A stretch of DNA of 64,000 nucleotides from Streptomyces liliiviolaceus. Its GTDB lineage: Bacteria > Actinomycetota > Actinomycetes > Streptomycetales > Streptomycetaceae. The notes under the pieces were generated by a model, which saw only the letters and a program-made list of their open reading frames with translations, did no database searches and had not been told where the DNA came from. The DNA lies in assembly GCF_018070025.1 (NCBI RefSeq), contig NZ_JAGPYQ010000001.1, positions 3,782,001 through 3,846,000 on the forward strand, given 5' to 3'. Position 1 is the first letter of the stretch, and every line of letters starts with the position of its first letter. This document shows, one piece after another, positions 1 to 8,966 of this stretch. Both the position numbers and the translations under genes were made by a program.

Positions 1-27
1 CCCCAACGCACCGGGAGGGCCGCCGAG

Positions 28-1020
28 ATGCGCCGCAAGGCCAGCCTGATCCTGCTCGCCCTCGCCGTGTTCTTCGCGGCGCTGTCCCCGCTGCTGCGCT
101 GGTACGCCTTCCCGCGCGTGGCCAAGATCCCCGCCGACCAGTACCAGGACATGGTCCTGGAGGCGAAGGACGCGACCCTCCTCGACTACGGCTCGATGAC
201 CGCCAAGAAGGTCGACAAGGTCACCGTCGTCCAGACCCTCAAGGGCAACGTCGAGGCCTCCGAGAGGATCGAGCGGACCGCGAACCGCGACGTCGTCGTC
301 TGGGACGGCCTCTCCTACGTCCAGGGCCCCGACGGCGAGATGGTCTCCCGCATCCCCGAGCGGTACATCTTCGACGCGCACACCCAGGAACCCGTCCACG
401 CCACCGGCGAGAGCGTCGACGGCGATCCCGTCCGGCGCGAGGGCATCGAGTTCAAGTGGCCCTTCCTCACGGAGAAGAGGGACTACGAGTACTTCGACGC
501 GCAGGCCCGGATCACCGAACCCATCCACTACAAGGGCACACAGAACTTCAGGGGCGTCGACGTCTACTACTTCGAGCAGACCATCCCCTGGACCAAGGTG
601 CCCTTCCCGAAGGTCATGCCCGTCGAAGGCATCACTCCGGAGTCCGTCGCCAAGACGGGCACGACCCGCTGGTACACCACGGTCCGCAAGTTCTGGGTCG
701 AACCCGTCACCGGAGCACCCGTCTACGGAGAGGAGATCCACCGGGAGGAACTGCGCGGCGGCACCCTCCTGGGCGACCGCGACAAGGTGACCGCCTTCGC
801 CGGACACGTGAAGATGCGCGAGGACTACATCCGCTCGACCGTCGACCTGGTCAAGTCCCAGCGGCTCCTCGTCGCCCTGATGTCCTCGTACCTGCCCTGG
901 GGTTTCCTGATCCTGGGCGTCGGACTCCTGGCGCTCTCCCTGTACCTGGAGGCCCGCAGCCGCCGCCCCGGCGATCCGTCCCCGACGCGGACCCGGGAAC
1001 CGGAACCGCTCAGCGCCTGA
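28..1020 (+). CDS. DUF3068 family membrane protein
   Basis: A 330-residue protein of the actinobacterial DUF3068 (PorA-like) family, whose biochemical role is not established. An N-terminal hydrophobic segment at about residues 7-26 and a second at about 287-308 bracket a large polar domain, so most of the protein should lie outside the membrane, followed by a short Arg/Pro-rich cytoplasmic tail. The ATG start is preceded by GGGAGG 11 nt upstream. The gene is convergent with hrpB, whose stop lies about 25 nt away. The family assignment rests on overall pattern and length, which is normal for the family. Confidence 0.85.
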   Translation: MRRKASLILLALAVFFAALSPLLRWYAFPRVAKIPADQYQDMVLEAKDATLLDYGSMTAKKVDKVTVVQTLKGNVEASERIERTANRDVVVWDGLSYVQGPDGEMVSRIPERYIFDAHTQEPVHATGESVDGDPVRREGIEFKWPFLTEKRDYEYFDAQARITEPIHYKGTQNFRGVDVYYFEQTIPWTKVPFPKVMPVEGITPESVAKTGTTRWYTTVRKFWVEPVTGAPVYGEEIHREELRGGTLLGDRDKVTAFAGHVKMREDYIRSTVDLVKSQRLLVALMSSYLPWGFLILGVGLLALSLYLEARSRRPGDPSPTRTREPEPLSA

Positions 1021-1044
1021 GGCGGACTCGGCGCCGAGGCGGGT

Positions 1045-3639
1045 TCAGGGTCTGTTGCCGCGGGCGGTCGTGTGCCGGGTCGGCCGCGCGCCCGCCGGGT
1101 CCTCCGGCCAGGGGTGCTTCGGATACCGCCCGCGCAACTCCGCCCGTACGCTCCGGTAGCCGTCCTTCCAGAAGGACGCGAGGTCCGAGGTGACAGCGGC
1201 CGGGCGCCCCGCGGGCGACAGCAGATGCACCTGTACGGGCACTCCCGCGACCGTCGGCGACTCCTGCGCCCCGAACATCTCCTGCAGCTTCACGGCGAGC
1301 ACCGGCCGCTCGGGGTCCGCGTAGTCGATCCGGATCCTGGACCCGCTCGGCACCTCGAACCGCTCCGGCGCCAGCTCGTCGAACCGGGCCGCCTCCCCGG
1401 ACGCCCACGGCAGCAGCCGGCCCAGCGCCTGCCCGGCCTGGACGCGCTCCAGATCGGCTCGCCGCCGGGCCCGGCCCAGCTCCGGTTCCAGCCACTCGTC
1501 CACGCGCGCGTGGAGCGCGTCGTCCGACACGTCGGGCCAGGGAGCGCCGACCTGCCGGTGCAGGAAAGCGAGCCGCTGCCGCAGCACCTCGGCGTCCCGC
1601 GACCACCGCAGCAGCCCGAACCCCTCCGCCCTCAGCCCTTCGAGCAACGCCTCCCGTACGAGTACGGGGTCGGCGTCGCGCAACGGCCGTACCGCCAGCT
1701 CCACGGCTCCCAGCCGCCTGACCCGCCGCGCGACGACGTCCCCGCCGTCCCAGCGCACCTCGTCGCCCTCCGCGTACAGGGCTCCCGCCGCCTCGCGCGC
1801 GACCTCCTCGTCGACCACGGCCCCGAGCCGCACGCGCGCGTGCCCGGCGCCCACCGGCCGGTCGGCGACCGCGACGGCGATCCAGGAGGCGTCCCGCAAC
1901 CCACTGCCGTCCCCGACCTCGGCCCGGGTCCCACCCACCATGAGAAAGGACCCCCCTTGCCGCCGGGCAACCCGCTCAGGAAAGGCAAGCGCGGCGACGA
2001 GCCCGGCAACATGGTCGTCGCCGATGCCTCTGACCTCGACCTGGGGCGCCCCGTCAGGGGCGCGGGGAACTGCGCGACCGGCCACGACGGGCCCGCGGCC
2101 GTCGACGGACCCTCCCGCCGCGCCGGGCGCGGCCCGGGACGGGACCGCGGCCCGCAGCCGCCGGACCTCGGCCCGCCACCGCCCGGCATACGCGTCACCC
2201 CCACGGCGCGCGGCCCGCAGCACGGCGGCGAGGTCGTCGCCGTACGACCGCGGCGGCTCCTCGCTCAGCAGAGCGACCACCTCCGCGGCCCGCTCGGCAC
2301 CGAGGGACGCCCCGGCGTCCAGCAGCGCCCGCCCCAGCCGCGGATGCAGCCCGAGCCGCGACATCCGTACACCCCGGTCGGTCGGACGCCCGTCCGAGCC
2401 CACCGCGCGGACGGCCTCCAGAACGCCCCGCGCGGCAGCCATGGCGCCCGCCGGCGGCGGATCCAGCAGAGACAGCCCCGAGGCGTCCGGATCGCCCCAG
2501 CAGGCCGTCTGGAGGGAGAACGCCGTCAGATCGGCCACCTTGATCTCCGGCGCCGGGAAACGCGGCAGACGCCCGTCCTCCGCCTCCGCCCAGCACCGGT
2601 ACACCGCCCCCGGAGCCTCGCGCCCCGCCCGCCCGGCCCGCTGCCTGCCGGCGGCCTGCGAGGCCCGTACGGTCGTCAGCGCGCTCAGGCCGCGCGCGTG
2701 GTCCACGCGCGGTTCGCGCGCCAGCCCGGAGTCCACGACCACCCGCACACCCGGGACCGTAAGCGACGATTCGGCCACCGACGTGGCGAGGACGACCCGG
2801 CGCCGCGTACCGCCGGACAGCACCGCGTCCTGCACGGCGGTCGGCGCCCGTCCGTGCACCTGTAGTACCTCGACATCGCCCAGTGCCCCGAGCTGCCCGG
2901 CGACCCGTGCGATCTCCCCGACCCCGGGGAGGAAACACAGGACATCCCCGTCCCGCTCGGAGAGCGCCCGGCGCACCACCGACGCCACATGGGTCAGCAA
3001 CACAGGGTCCACCCGCATCCCATGGGGTGGCCGCACAGGGCGCACGGACGGCGCCCACACCACCTCGACAGGATGGGAGACCCCCGCCGCCTCGACCACG
3101 GGGACGTCGCCGAGCAGCCGGGCCCAGCCCTCGGCGTCGGTCGTCGCCGAAGCGGCCACCAGCCGCAGCTCGGGGCGCAGCGCGGCCCGGACGTCCAGCA
3201 GGAACGCCGCCGCCGTGTCCGCGTCCAGATGGCGTTCGTGGCACTCGTCGAGCACGACCGCGTCGACGCCCGCCAGCTCGGGGTCCCGCTGCAGCCGTTG
3301 CAGCAGCACCCCGGTCGTGACGACCTCCACGCGCGCGTGCGGCCCGACCACCCGTTCCCCGCGGACGGTGAAACCGACGCTCTGACCGACCTTCTCGCCG
3401 AGCAGCCACGCCATCCGCCGTGCGGCGGCGCGCGCCGCGATGCGCCGCGGCTCGGCCACCACGACCCGCCGCGCCGGCTCCCCGCCGACGAGCCCGGCGA
3501 GCACCAGCGGCACGAGGGTCGTCTTGCCGGTGCCGGGCGGGGCGACGAGGACCGCGGCGCCGCGGTCCTCCAGGGCGTCCCTCAGGCCGGGCAGCGCGTC
3601 GCGTACGGGCAGCGAGTCCAGGGCGTCATGACGGATCAC
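1045..3639 (-). CDS. hrpB: ATP-dependent helicase HrpB
   Basis: An 864-residue DEAH-type (DExH) helicase of the HrpB family, predicted to unwind RNA. Walker A GTGKT is at residues 36-40, DECH at 131-134, SAT at 164-166, and the arginine-finger motif QRAGRAGR lies further on. The HrpB-specific C-terminal domain follows. The start is GTG; I see no good ribosome binding site, but the domain begins immediately. Residues about 522-532 ([11 protein letters not shown]) are encoded by a 33-nt sequence identical to an intergenic repeat upstream of coaE, so a dispersed repeat appears inserted in frame in a linker. The conserved motifs and total length remain intact, so I expect the protein to work. Confidence 0.9.
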   Translation of the reverse strand: MIRHDALDSLPVRDALPGLRDALEDRGAAVLVAPPGTGKTTLVPLVLAGLVGGEPARRVVVAEPRRIAARAAARRMAWLLGEKVGQSVGFTVRGERVVGPHARVEVVTTGVLLQRLQRDPELAGVDAVVLDECHERHLDADTAAAFLLDVRAALRPELRLVAASATTDAEGWARLLGDVPVVEAAGVSHPVEVVWAPSVRPVRPPHGMRVDPVLLTHVASVVRRALSERDGDVLCFLPGVGEIARVAGQLGALGDVEVLQVHGRAPTAVQDAVLSGGTRRRVVLATSVAESSLTVPGVRVVVDSGLAREPRVDHARGLSALTTVRASQAAGRQRAGRAGREAPGAVYRCWAEAEDGRLPRFPAPEIKVADLTAFSLQTACWGDPDASGLSLLDPPPAGAMAAARGVLEAVRAVGSDGRPTDRGVRMSRLGLHPRLGRALLDAGASLGAERAAEVVALLSEEPPRSYGDDLAAVLRAARRGGDAYAGRWRAEVRRLRAAVPSRAAPGAAGGSVDGRGPVVAGRAVPRAPDGAPQVEVRGIGDDHVAGLVAALAFPERVARRQGGSFLMVGGTRAEVGDGSGLRDASWIAVAVADRPVGAGHARVRLGAVVDEEVAREAAGALYAEGDEVRWDGGDVVARRVRRLGAVELAVRPLRDADPVLVREALLEGLRAEGFGLLRWSRDAEVLRQRLAFLHRQVGAPWPDVSDDALHARVDEWLEPELGRARRRADLERVQAGQALGRLLPWASGEAARFDELAPERFEVPSGSRIRIDYADPERPVLAVKLQEMFGAQESPTVAGVPVQVHLLSPAGRPAAVTSDLASFWKDGYRSVRAELRGRYPKHPWPEDPAGARPTRHTTARGNRP
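2044..2076 (-). repeat. Dispersed 33-nt repeat, copy inside hrpB
   Basis: On the minus strand this segment is identical over 33 nt to 7804-7836. It starts CGCGCAGTTCCCC and ends GACGGGGCGCCC, and its GCGCCCCTGACGGGGCGC core is an imperfect inverted repeat. I recognise it as a recurrent intergenic element of Streptomyces chromosomes. Here it is 11 whole codons within hrpB, reading [11 protein letters not shown]. Confidence 0.8.
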
Positions 3640-3707
3640 ACGATCACATGCTCGGTACGGGTCACCCGCTCAGTCTCTCTCCCGGCCTCCGGCCGGGGTG
3701 CCGCCGT

Positions 3708-4568
3708 CTAGCTCCGCTCGCACACGAAGATCGTCGTGCCCGGGATCAGGTTTCCCCGAAGGGGCGACCAGCCGCCCCACTCCTGGGTGTTCCAGGCGGG
3801 CCACTCGGGCTCGACCAGGTCGACCAGCCGGAAACCGCCCGCGACCACGTCCCGGACGCGGTCGCCGACCGTCCTGTGGTGCTCGACGTACACCGCGTTC
3901 CCGTCCTCGTCCTGCTCGACGTACGGCGTGCGGTCGAAGTACGAGGAGGCCACGCTCAGCCCCTCGGGTCCCGGCTCGTCGGGGAAGGCCCAGCGGACCG
4001 GATGCGTGACGGAGAAGACGAACCGGCCGCCCGGCCGCAGCACCCGGTGCACCTCCCGCAGGACCTGCACGGGCTCGGCGACGAAGGGCAGCGCCCCGTA
4101 CGCGGAGCACGCGAGGTCGAAGGAGCCGTCCGCGAAGGGCAGCGCCGTGGCGTCGGCCTCCACGAGCGGGACGCTGTCGGCGCCGATCCGCAGGGCGTGC
4201 TGGAGCTGCCGGTGCGAGAGGTCCAGGGCGACCGGCCGGGCACCCTGGGCGGCCAGCCAGCGCGAGCACTGGGCGGCCCCCGCGCCGATCTCCAGGACGT
4301 CCTTGTCCTTCAGGTCCTCCATCGGGCCCAGCAGCTCGGCCTCGATCTCGTCGAGACCCTCGGGGCACCACACGAAACGGTCGTCGCCGAGGAACGTGCC
4401 GTGCTCGATCTGGTAGTCGTCCGCGTTCCGGTCCCACCAGCCGCGATTGGCACGGGAGCTCTCGGAGCCACCGGCCGCGCGTCGGGTCGCCTCGGGCTCG
4501 GGCGCCTCGAACTCGGACGCCTCCGGAGAGGACGCTTCGGGCCGGGACGGTTCGGGCTCTTGGATGAT
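3708..4568 (-). CDS. Class I SAM-dependent methyltransferase, non-canonical start
   Basis: A Rossmann-fold methyltransferase of unknown substrate. Motif I VLEIGAGAA is at about residues 91-99, counted from the proposed start, and a motif LRPGGRFVFS follows. The only ATG/GTG/TTG in frame is GTG at 4373. Starting there would remove a stretch (RGWWDRNADDYQIEHGTFLG) that belongs to the family's N-terminal region. The frame stays open to the stop at 4593-4595. A GAGGGAG ribosome binding site at 4572-4578 sits just upstream of two ATC codons (4566-4568 and 4563-4565). I place the start at the first, so translation would begin at ATC and give 286 residues with an acidic, low-complexity head. Alternatives are an upstream ATT at 4584-4586, or loss of an original ATG with only the shorter form made. 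Confidence 0.7.
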   Translation of the reverse strand: MIQEPEPSRPEASSPEASEFEAPEPEATRRAAGGSESSRANRGWWDRNADDYQIEHGTFLGDDRFVWCPEGLDEIEAELLGPMEDLKDKDVLEIGAGAAQCSRWLAAQGARPVALDLSHRQLQHALRIGADSVPLVEADATALPFADGSFDLACSAYGALPFVAEPVQVLREVHRVLRPGGRFVFSVTHPVRWAFPDEPGPEGLSVASSYFDRTPYVEQDEDGNAVYVEHHRTVGDRVRDVVAGGFRLVDLVEPEWPAWNTQEWGGWSPLRGNLIPGTTIFVCERS

Positions 4569-4741
4569 CGGCTCCCTCGTATTAATCTGCGGTCACTTCG
4601 GTGCGGCCGTCATGGCGGCGGTCACGAAAGTGGCACTACAGAATCCGCGTGACCCCGTGGCGTTGCCTGATGTACGGCTGCCGCCGCGTGGGTCCTGTGC
4701 CGGGTATGCGGCGATCCGCCCCGGGTGTGCGCCTTCGCGCA

Positions 4742-4770
4742 TTGACCCTGTCCGGCTGCCCCCGTATGCT
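4742..4770 (+). promoter_or_regulatory. Predicted HrdB-type promoter of rpsA
   Basis: TTGACC (4742-4747), a 17-nt spacer and TATGCT (4765-4770) form a near-consensus housekeeping promoter on the coding strand of rpsA. Transcription would start near 4777 and give a leader of about 210 nt before the rpsA ATG at 4988. The 4569-4987 interval otherwise holds no gene. Its left end must also carry the promoter of the divergent methyltransferase gene. Confidence 0.7.
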
Positions 4771-4987
4771 ACAAGTTGCGCTGCGGGCCTGCGCTCCTCA
4801 GACGTAGCAGGCTGCGCTCGCATCTGTCGTATGTCCCCTCGGTTTTCGAGGCGCCACCGGCGAGTGTTCTCATCGAACACGGCCCGGATTCGGCGCTTCC
4901 TTGGCTGTCCGGCTTCTTCAGAGCGAAACGGGCTCCCGGCGTAAGCAGTACCTACGACTCACTGTCCGTACCGGAGCCCTTTCCCAC

Positions 4988-6505
4988 ATGACGAGCAGCA
5001 CCGAGACCACCTCTACCACGCCGCAGGTAGCGGTCAACGACATCGGTAACGAGGAAGCCTTCCTCGCCGCGATCGACGAGACGATCAAGTACTTCAACGA
5101 CGGCGACATCGTCGACGGCGTCATCGTGAAGGTCGACCGGGACGAGGTCCTGCTCGACATCGGTTACAAGACCGAAGGTGTCATCCCGAGCCGCGAGCTC
5201 TCGATCAAGCACGACGTCGACCCGAACGAGGTCGTCAAGGTCGGCGACGAGATCGAAGCCCTTGTTCTCCAGAAGGAGGACAAGGAAGGCCGCCTGATCC
5301 TCTCGAAGAAGCGCGCCCAGTACGAGCGCGCCTGGGGCACCATCGAGAAGATCAAGGAAGAGGACGGCATCGTCACCGGCACCGTCATCGAGGTCGTCAA
5401 GGGTGGTCTCATCCTCGACATCGGCCTCCGTGGCTTCCTGCCGGCATCTCTCGTCGAGATGCGCCGTGTCCGTGACCTCCAGCCCTACGTGGGCAAGGAG
5501 CTCGAAGCCAAGATCATCGAGCTGGACAAGAACCGCAACAACGTGGTCCTGTCCCGCCGTGCCTGGCTGGAGCAGACCCAGTCCGAGGTCCGCCAGACGT
5601 TCCTCACCACCCTCCAGAAGGGTCAGGTCCGTTCCGGCGTCGTCTCCTCGATCGTCAACTTCGGTGCCTTCGTGGACCTGGGTGGCGTCGACGGTCTGGT
5701 GCACGTCTCGGAGCTCTCCTGGAAGCACATCGACCACCCCTCCGAGGTTGTCGAGGTCGGCCAGGAAGTCACCGTCGAGGTCCTCGACGTGGACATGGAC
5801 CGCGAGCGTGTCTCCCTGTCGCTGAAGGCGACGCAGGAAGACCCGTGGCAGCAGTTCGCCCGCACCCACCAGATCGGCCAGGTCGTGCCCGGAAAGGTCA
5901 CGAAGCTGGTTCCGTTCGGTGCGTTCGTCCGCGTGGACGAGGGCATCGAGGGTCTGGTGCACATCTCCGAGCTGGCCGAGCGCCACGTGGAGATCCCGGA
6001 GCAGGTCGTCCAGGTCAACGACGAGATCTTCGTCAAGGTCATCGACATCGACCTTGAGCGTCGTCGCATCAGCCTCTCGCTGAAGCAGGCCAACGAGTCC
6101 TTCGGCGCGGACCCGGCCTCGGTCGAGTTCGACCCGACGCTGTACGGCATGGCCGCGTCGTACGACGACCAGGGCAACTACATCTACCCCGAGGGCTTCG
6201 ACCCCGAGACCAACGACTGGCTCGAAGGTTACGAGTCCCAGCGTGAGGTGTGGGAGAACCAGTACGCCGAGGCGCAGACGCGCTTCGAGCAGCACCAGGC
6301 TCAGGTCATCAAGTCCCGCGAGGCGGACGCCCAGGCCGAGGCCGAGGGTGTCGCCACCCCCGGTGCGGCTCCGGCCGCCTCCGGCGGCAGCGGTGGCGGC
6401 GGTGGCGGTTCGTACTCCTCGGAGTCGGACGACAACTCCGGCGCCCTGGCGTCGGACGAGGCCCTGGCGGCTCTGCGCGAGAAGCTCGCCGGCGGCCAGA
6501 GCTGA
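4988..6505 (+). CDS. rpsA: 30S ribosomal protein S1
   Basis: Ribosomal protein S1, 505 residues, which binds mRNA on the 30S subunit. Four S1 (OB-fold) domains follow one another at roughly residues 38-107, 125-190, 211-279 and 296-365. Each shows the pattern G-x-V-x-x-(I/V)-x-x-F/G-A-F-V-x-(L/V), for example in SSIVNFGAFVDLGGVDGLVH. The acidic C-terminal tail carries a run of glycines. This is the usual actinobacterial form, shorter than the six-domain enterobacterial S1. I take ATG 4988 (MTSSTETTS) rather than upstream in-frame codons because it matches the family N-terminus. It has its own promoter and a strong terminator. Confidence 0.97.
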   Translation: MTSSTETTSTTPQVAVNDIGNEEAFLAAIDETIKYFNDGDIVDGVIVKVDRDEVLLDIGYKTEGVIPSRELSIKHDVDPNEVVKVGDEIEALVLQKEDKEGRLILSKKRAQYERAWGTIEKIKEEDGIVTGTVIEVVKGGLILDIGLRGFLPASLVEMRRVRDLQPYVGKELEAKIIELDKNRNNVVLSRRAWLEQTQSEVRQTFLTTLQKGQVRSGVVSSIVNFGAFVDLGGVDGLVHVSELSWKHIDHPSEVVEVGQEVTVEVLDVDMDRERVSLSLKATQEDPWQQFARTHQIGQVVPGKVTKLVPFGAFVRVDEGIEGLVHISELAERHVEIPEQVVQVNDEIFVKVIDIDLERRRISLSLKQANESFGADPASVEFDPTLYGMAASYDDQGNYIYPEGFDPETNDWLEGYESQREVWENQYAEAQTRFEQHQAQVIKSREADAQAEAEGVATPGAAPAASGGSGGGGGGSYSSESDDNSGALASDEALAALREKLAGGQS

Positions 6506-6535
6506 AAGCTCACCGCCAGCGGTAGCTAGCTGGTA

Positions 6536-6573
6536 ACCGCGGGCCCGCACCCACTTGGGTGCGGGCCCGCGGT
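6536..6573 (+). terminator. rpsA terminator hairpin
   Basis: A perfect 17-bp stem (6536-6552 with 6557-6573) with the loop ACTT lies 30 nt after the rpsA stop. No long T tract follows, as is common in Streptomyces. The rest of the gap to 6787 holds no gene and should contain the promoter of the PAC2 gene. Confidence 0.85.
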
Positions 6574-6787
6574 GCGTTGTCCTCCCGGACCCGGACAGAC
6601 ACGTACCTGCACCCGCTTCGGCTCTCTGCCCCGCACCTGCTCCGGTTCCCGGCGGTGCCGCCGCCTCGCGCGCGGGCCCGTCATGGGCATGAGAAGCCGG
6701 TAAGAGGCGCAGTGAAGCGGGGTGAACCGGGAATGCCCATCTCCTGGCCCGTGTTGTCGATTAGGAACACGAGGAGGAGCGGTCACA

Positions 6788-7726
6788 GTGCTTGATCCGC
6801 AGGGTTTGTACGCATGGGAGCCGAAGGGCCTGGCCGTGGTCGACGTGGCGCTCGCCCAGGAGTCGGCCGGTCTTGTCATGCTCTACCACTTCGACGGATA
6901 CATCGACGCGGGCGAGACCGGCGACCAGATCGTCGACCGGGTGCTCGACTCGCTGCCCCACCAGGTCGTCGCGCGATTCGACCACGACCGGCTCGTGGAC
7001 TACCGCGCCCGCCGCCCGCTGCTGACGTTCAAGCGCGACCGCTGGGCCGACTACGAGGAGCCCACGCTGGACGTGCGGCTCGTCCAGGACGCCACCGGTG
7101 CGCCCTTCCTGCTCCTCTCCGGGCCCGAACCGGACGTCGAGTGGGAGCGCTTCGCCGCGGCCGTCCAGCAGATCGTGGAGCGCCTCGGCGTCCGGCTGTC
7201 CGTGAACTTCCACGGCATCCCCATGGGTGTCCCGCACACCCGGCCCGTGGGCCTCACCCCGCACGGCAACCGCACGGACCTCGTCCCCGGCCACCGCAGC
7301 CCCTTCGACGAGGCCCAGGTGCCCGGCAGTGCCGAGTCGCTGGTCGAGTACCGCCTCATGGAGGCAGGACACGACGTCCTCGGAGTCGCCGCGCACGTGC
7401 CCCACTACATCGCCCGCTCCCCGTACCCGGACGCCGCGTTGACGGTCATGGAGTCGATCACGGCCGCGACCGGCCTGGTCCTGCCGGGCATCGCGCACGG
7501 GCTGCGCACCGAGGCGCACCGTACGCAGACGGAGATCGACCGGCAGATCCAGGAGGGCGACGAGGAACTCGTCGCGCTGGTCCAGGGACTTGAGCACCAG
7601 TACGACGCCGCCGCGGGCGCCGAGACGCGGGGCAACATGCTGGCCGAGCCGGTGGACATCCCGTCCGCGGACGAGATCGGTATGGAGTTCGAGAAGTTCC
7701 TGGCCGAGCGGGAAGGCGATGCGTAG
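6788..7726 (+). CDS. PAC2 family protein
   Basis: A 312-residue member of the PAC2 (proteasome assembly chaperone 2-like) family, widespread in actinobacteria that carry 20S proteasomes. Its bacterial function is not settled. Family features include the opening strand-helix block with [21 protein letters not shown], a central block with [12 protein letters not shown], and [17 protein letters not shown] choose GTG 6788 over the earlier in-frame ATG because GAGGAGGA lies 10-17 nt upstream and the family N-terminus ([12 protein letters not shown]) starts here. It sits between rpsA and coaE, its usual neighbours in Streptomyces. Confidence 0.88.
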   Translation: MLDPQGLYAWEPKGLAVVDVALAQESAGLVMLYHFDGYIDAGETGDQIVDRVLDSLPHQVVARFDHDRLVDYRARRPLLTFKRDRWADYEEPTLDVRLVQDATGAPFLLLSGPEPDVEWERFAAAVQQIVERLGVRLSVNFHGIPMGVPHTRPVGLTPHGNRTDLVPGHRSPFDEAQVPGSAESLVEYRLMEAGHDVLGVAAHVPHYIARSPYPDAALTVMESITAATGLVLPGIAHGLRTEAHRTQTEIDRQIQEGDEELVALVQGLEHQYDAAAGAETRGNMLAEPVDIPSADEIGMEFEKFLAEREGDA

Positions 7727-7728
7727 CT

Positions 7729-7767
7729 CGCTCTTCGCGAGCGGCCACGCGGTAACGCTTCGCGTGG
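7729..7767 (+). terminator. Two short hairpins after the PAC2 gene
   Basis: Two adjacent hairpins follow the stop. CTCGC/GCGAG has a 5-nt loop. CCACGCG (7745-7751) pairs with CGCGTGG (7761-7767) across 9 nt. No T tract follows. They could end the PAC2 transcript before coaE. Confidence 0.45.
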
Positions 7768-7803
7768 GGGCGGTTCGTCGACCGCGGGCCGGTGGGGGCT
7801 GGG

Positions 7804-7836
7804 CGCGCAGTTCCCCGCGCCCCTGACGGGGCGCCC
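7804..7836 (+). repeat. Dispersed 33-nt repeat, intergenic copy
   Basis: Identical over 33 nt to the minus strand of 2044-2076 within hrpB. This copy lies between the PAC2 gene and coaE, ending 27 nt before the coaE start, so it could form part of the coaE leader. A related, longer variant lies at 23798-23859. Confidence 0.8.
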
Positions 7837-7863
7837 GCGGGCCCCGGGCTTATGCTGCTGGGC

Positions 7864-8475
7864 ATGTTGAAGGTGGGGCTGACCGGTGGGATCGGGGCCG
7901 GCAAGAGTGAGGTGTCGCGGCTGCTCGTGGAGCACGGGGCCGTACTGATCGACGCCGACAGGATCGCCCGGGAGGTCGTCGCGCCGGGAACGCCCGGGCT
8001 GGCGGCCGTGGTCGACGCCTTCGGTGAGGAAGTGCTCACCGCAGACGGCACCCTCGACCGGCCGAAGCTCGGCTCCATCGTCTTCGCGGACCCGGACAGG
8101 CTCGCCGTACTGAACTCGATCGTGCACCCCCTGGTGGGCGCCCGCTCCCGTGAACTCGAAGAAGCCGCTTCGGCGGACTCCGTGGTCGTGCACGACGTGC
8201 CCCTGCTCACGGAGAACGGCCTCGCGAAGCTGTACGACCTCGTGATCGTGGTCGACGCCAGTACGGACACACAGCTCGACCGGCTCGTCTGGCTGCGCGG
8301 AATGACCGAGTCCGACGCCCGCGCCCGTATGGCGGCCCAGGCCACCCGCGAGCAGCGCCGAGAGATCGCGGACGTCGTCATCGACAACGACGTACCTTTG
8401 GAAGATCTGCGGCGACGTGTACGGGACGTGTGGGCGGACCTGGAGCGGCGGGCCCGGGAGGGCGGGGAGCAGTAG
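7864..8475 (+). CDS. coaE: Dephospho-CoA kinase
   Basis: Phosphorylates the 3'-hydroxyl of dephospho-CoA with ATP, the last step of coenzyme A synthesis; cytosolic. 203 residues, the usual short form without a C-terminal extension. The P-loop GGIGAGKS is at residues 8-15. Next comes the family block [12 protein letters not shown], then VPLLTENGL and the LID-like region with [13 protein letters not shown] start at ATG 7864 ([15 protein letters not shown]). An in-frame ATG at 7852 would add MLLG. Confidence 0.95.
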   Translation: MLKVGLTGGIGAGKSEVSRLLVEHGAVLIDADRIAREVVAPGTPGLAAVVDAFGEEVLTADGTLDRPKLGSIVFADPDRLAVLNSIVHPLVGARSRELEEAASADSVVVHDVPLLTENGLAKLYDLVIVVDASTDTQLDRLVWLRGMTESDARARMAAQATREQRREIADVVIDNDVPLEDLRRRVRDVWADLERRAREGGEQ

Positions 8476-8539
8476 GCGTCCTCGGAATAGTGGGTGTCCG
8501 CCAGGCGTTGATTCCCCGCAGCGAGGGAAGGAATGTGCC

Positions 8540-8920
8540 GTGCCCGAGACCAGCGGATTCGCCGGACGTACTCCGGAGACGCATGTCATCGACTTCCGCG
8601 CCGCGGAGCAACTGCTCGCCGCGCGGGATCCCAGGGGCGCGGTGAAGCTGCTCGACAACGTCATCGCCGCGTACCCGGAGAACACGGCCGCGCGGCTGCT
8701 GCGCGCGCGGGCCTTCTTCGCCGCGGCGCAGCTGCGGCCCGCCGAGCTGGAGTTCACCATCGTGCTGGAGCGCGAGCCGGACAACGCCTTCGCGCACTTC
8801 GCGCTCGCCCGCACCTACGAGCGCTCCGGGCAGCAGGCGCAGGCCATGCGCCACTTCCGCCTCGCGGCGGCGCTGGACCCGCAGCCGGAGTACCTGGCCG
8901 CGGCACGCTTCGACTCCTGA
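8540..8920 (+). CDS. Tetratricopeptide-repeat protein
   Basis: A 126-residue soluble protein made almost wholly of TPR helices. Units with A-x-x-x-L-D spacing begin at about residues 20, 54 and 88, the last two reading LLRARAFFAAAQLRPAELEF and HFALARTYERSGQQAQAMRH. GTG 8540 is preceded by GGAAGGA. TPRs mediate protein-protein contacts; no partner can be named. It follows coaE by 64 nt in the same direction and may be cotranscribed. Confidence 0.85.
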   Translation: MPETSGFAGRTPETHVIDFRAAEQLLAARDPRGAVKLLDNVIAAYPENTAARLLRARAFFAAAQLRPAELEFTIVLEREPDNAFAHFALARTYERSGQQAQAMRHFRLAAALDPQPEYLAAARFDS

Positions 8921-8966
8921 ACCGAGCCACTGCCGGGTCCAGCGCGGGTGATGGGCCGGGTCAGGG

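Noticed and set aside
3708..4373. Methyltransferase starting at GTG 4373
   Set aside because: It would delete a conserved-looking N-terminal segment encoded in the same open frame after a clear ribosome binding site.
4952..6550. Long open frame antisense to rpsA
   Set aside because: It is the mirror of rpsA codon bias; the product is Asp/Val/Leu-rich with no domain, while rpsA is certain.
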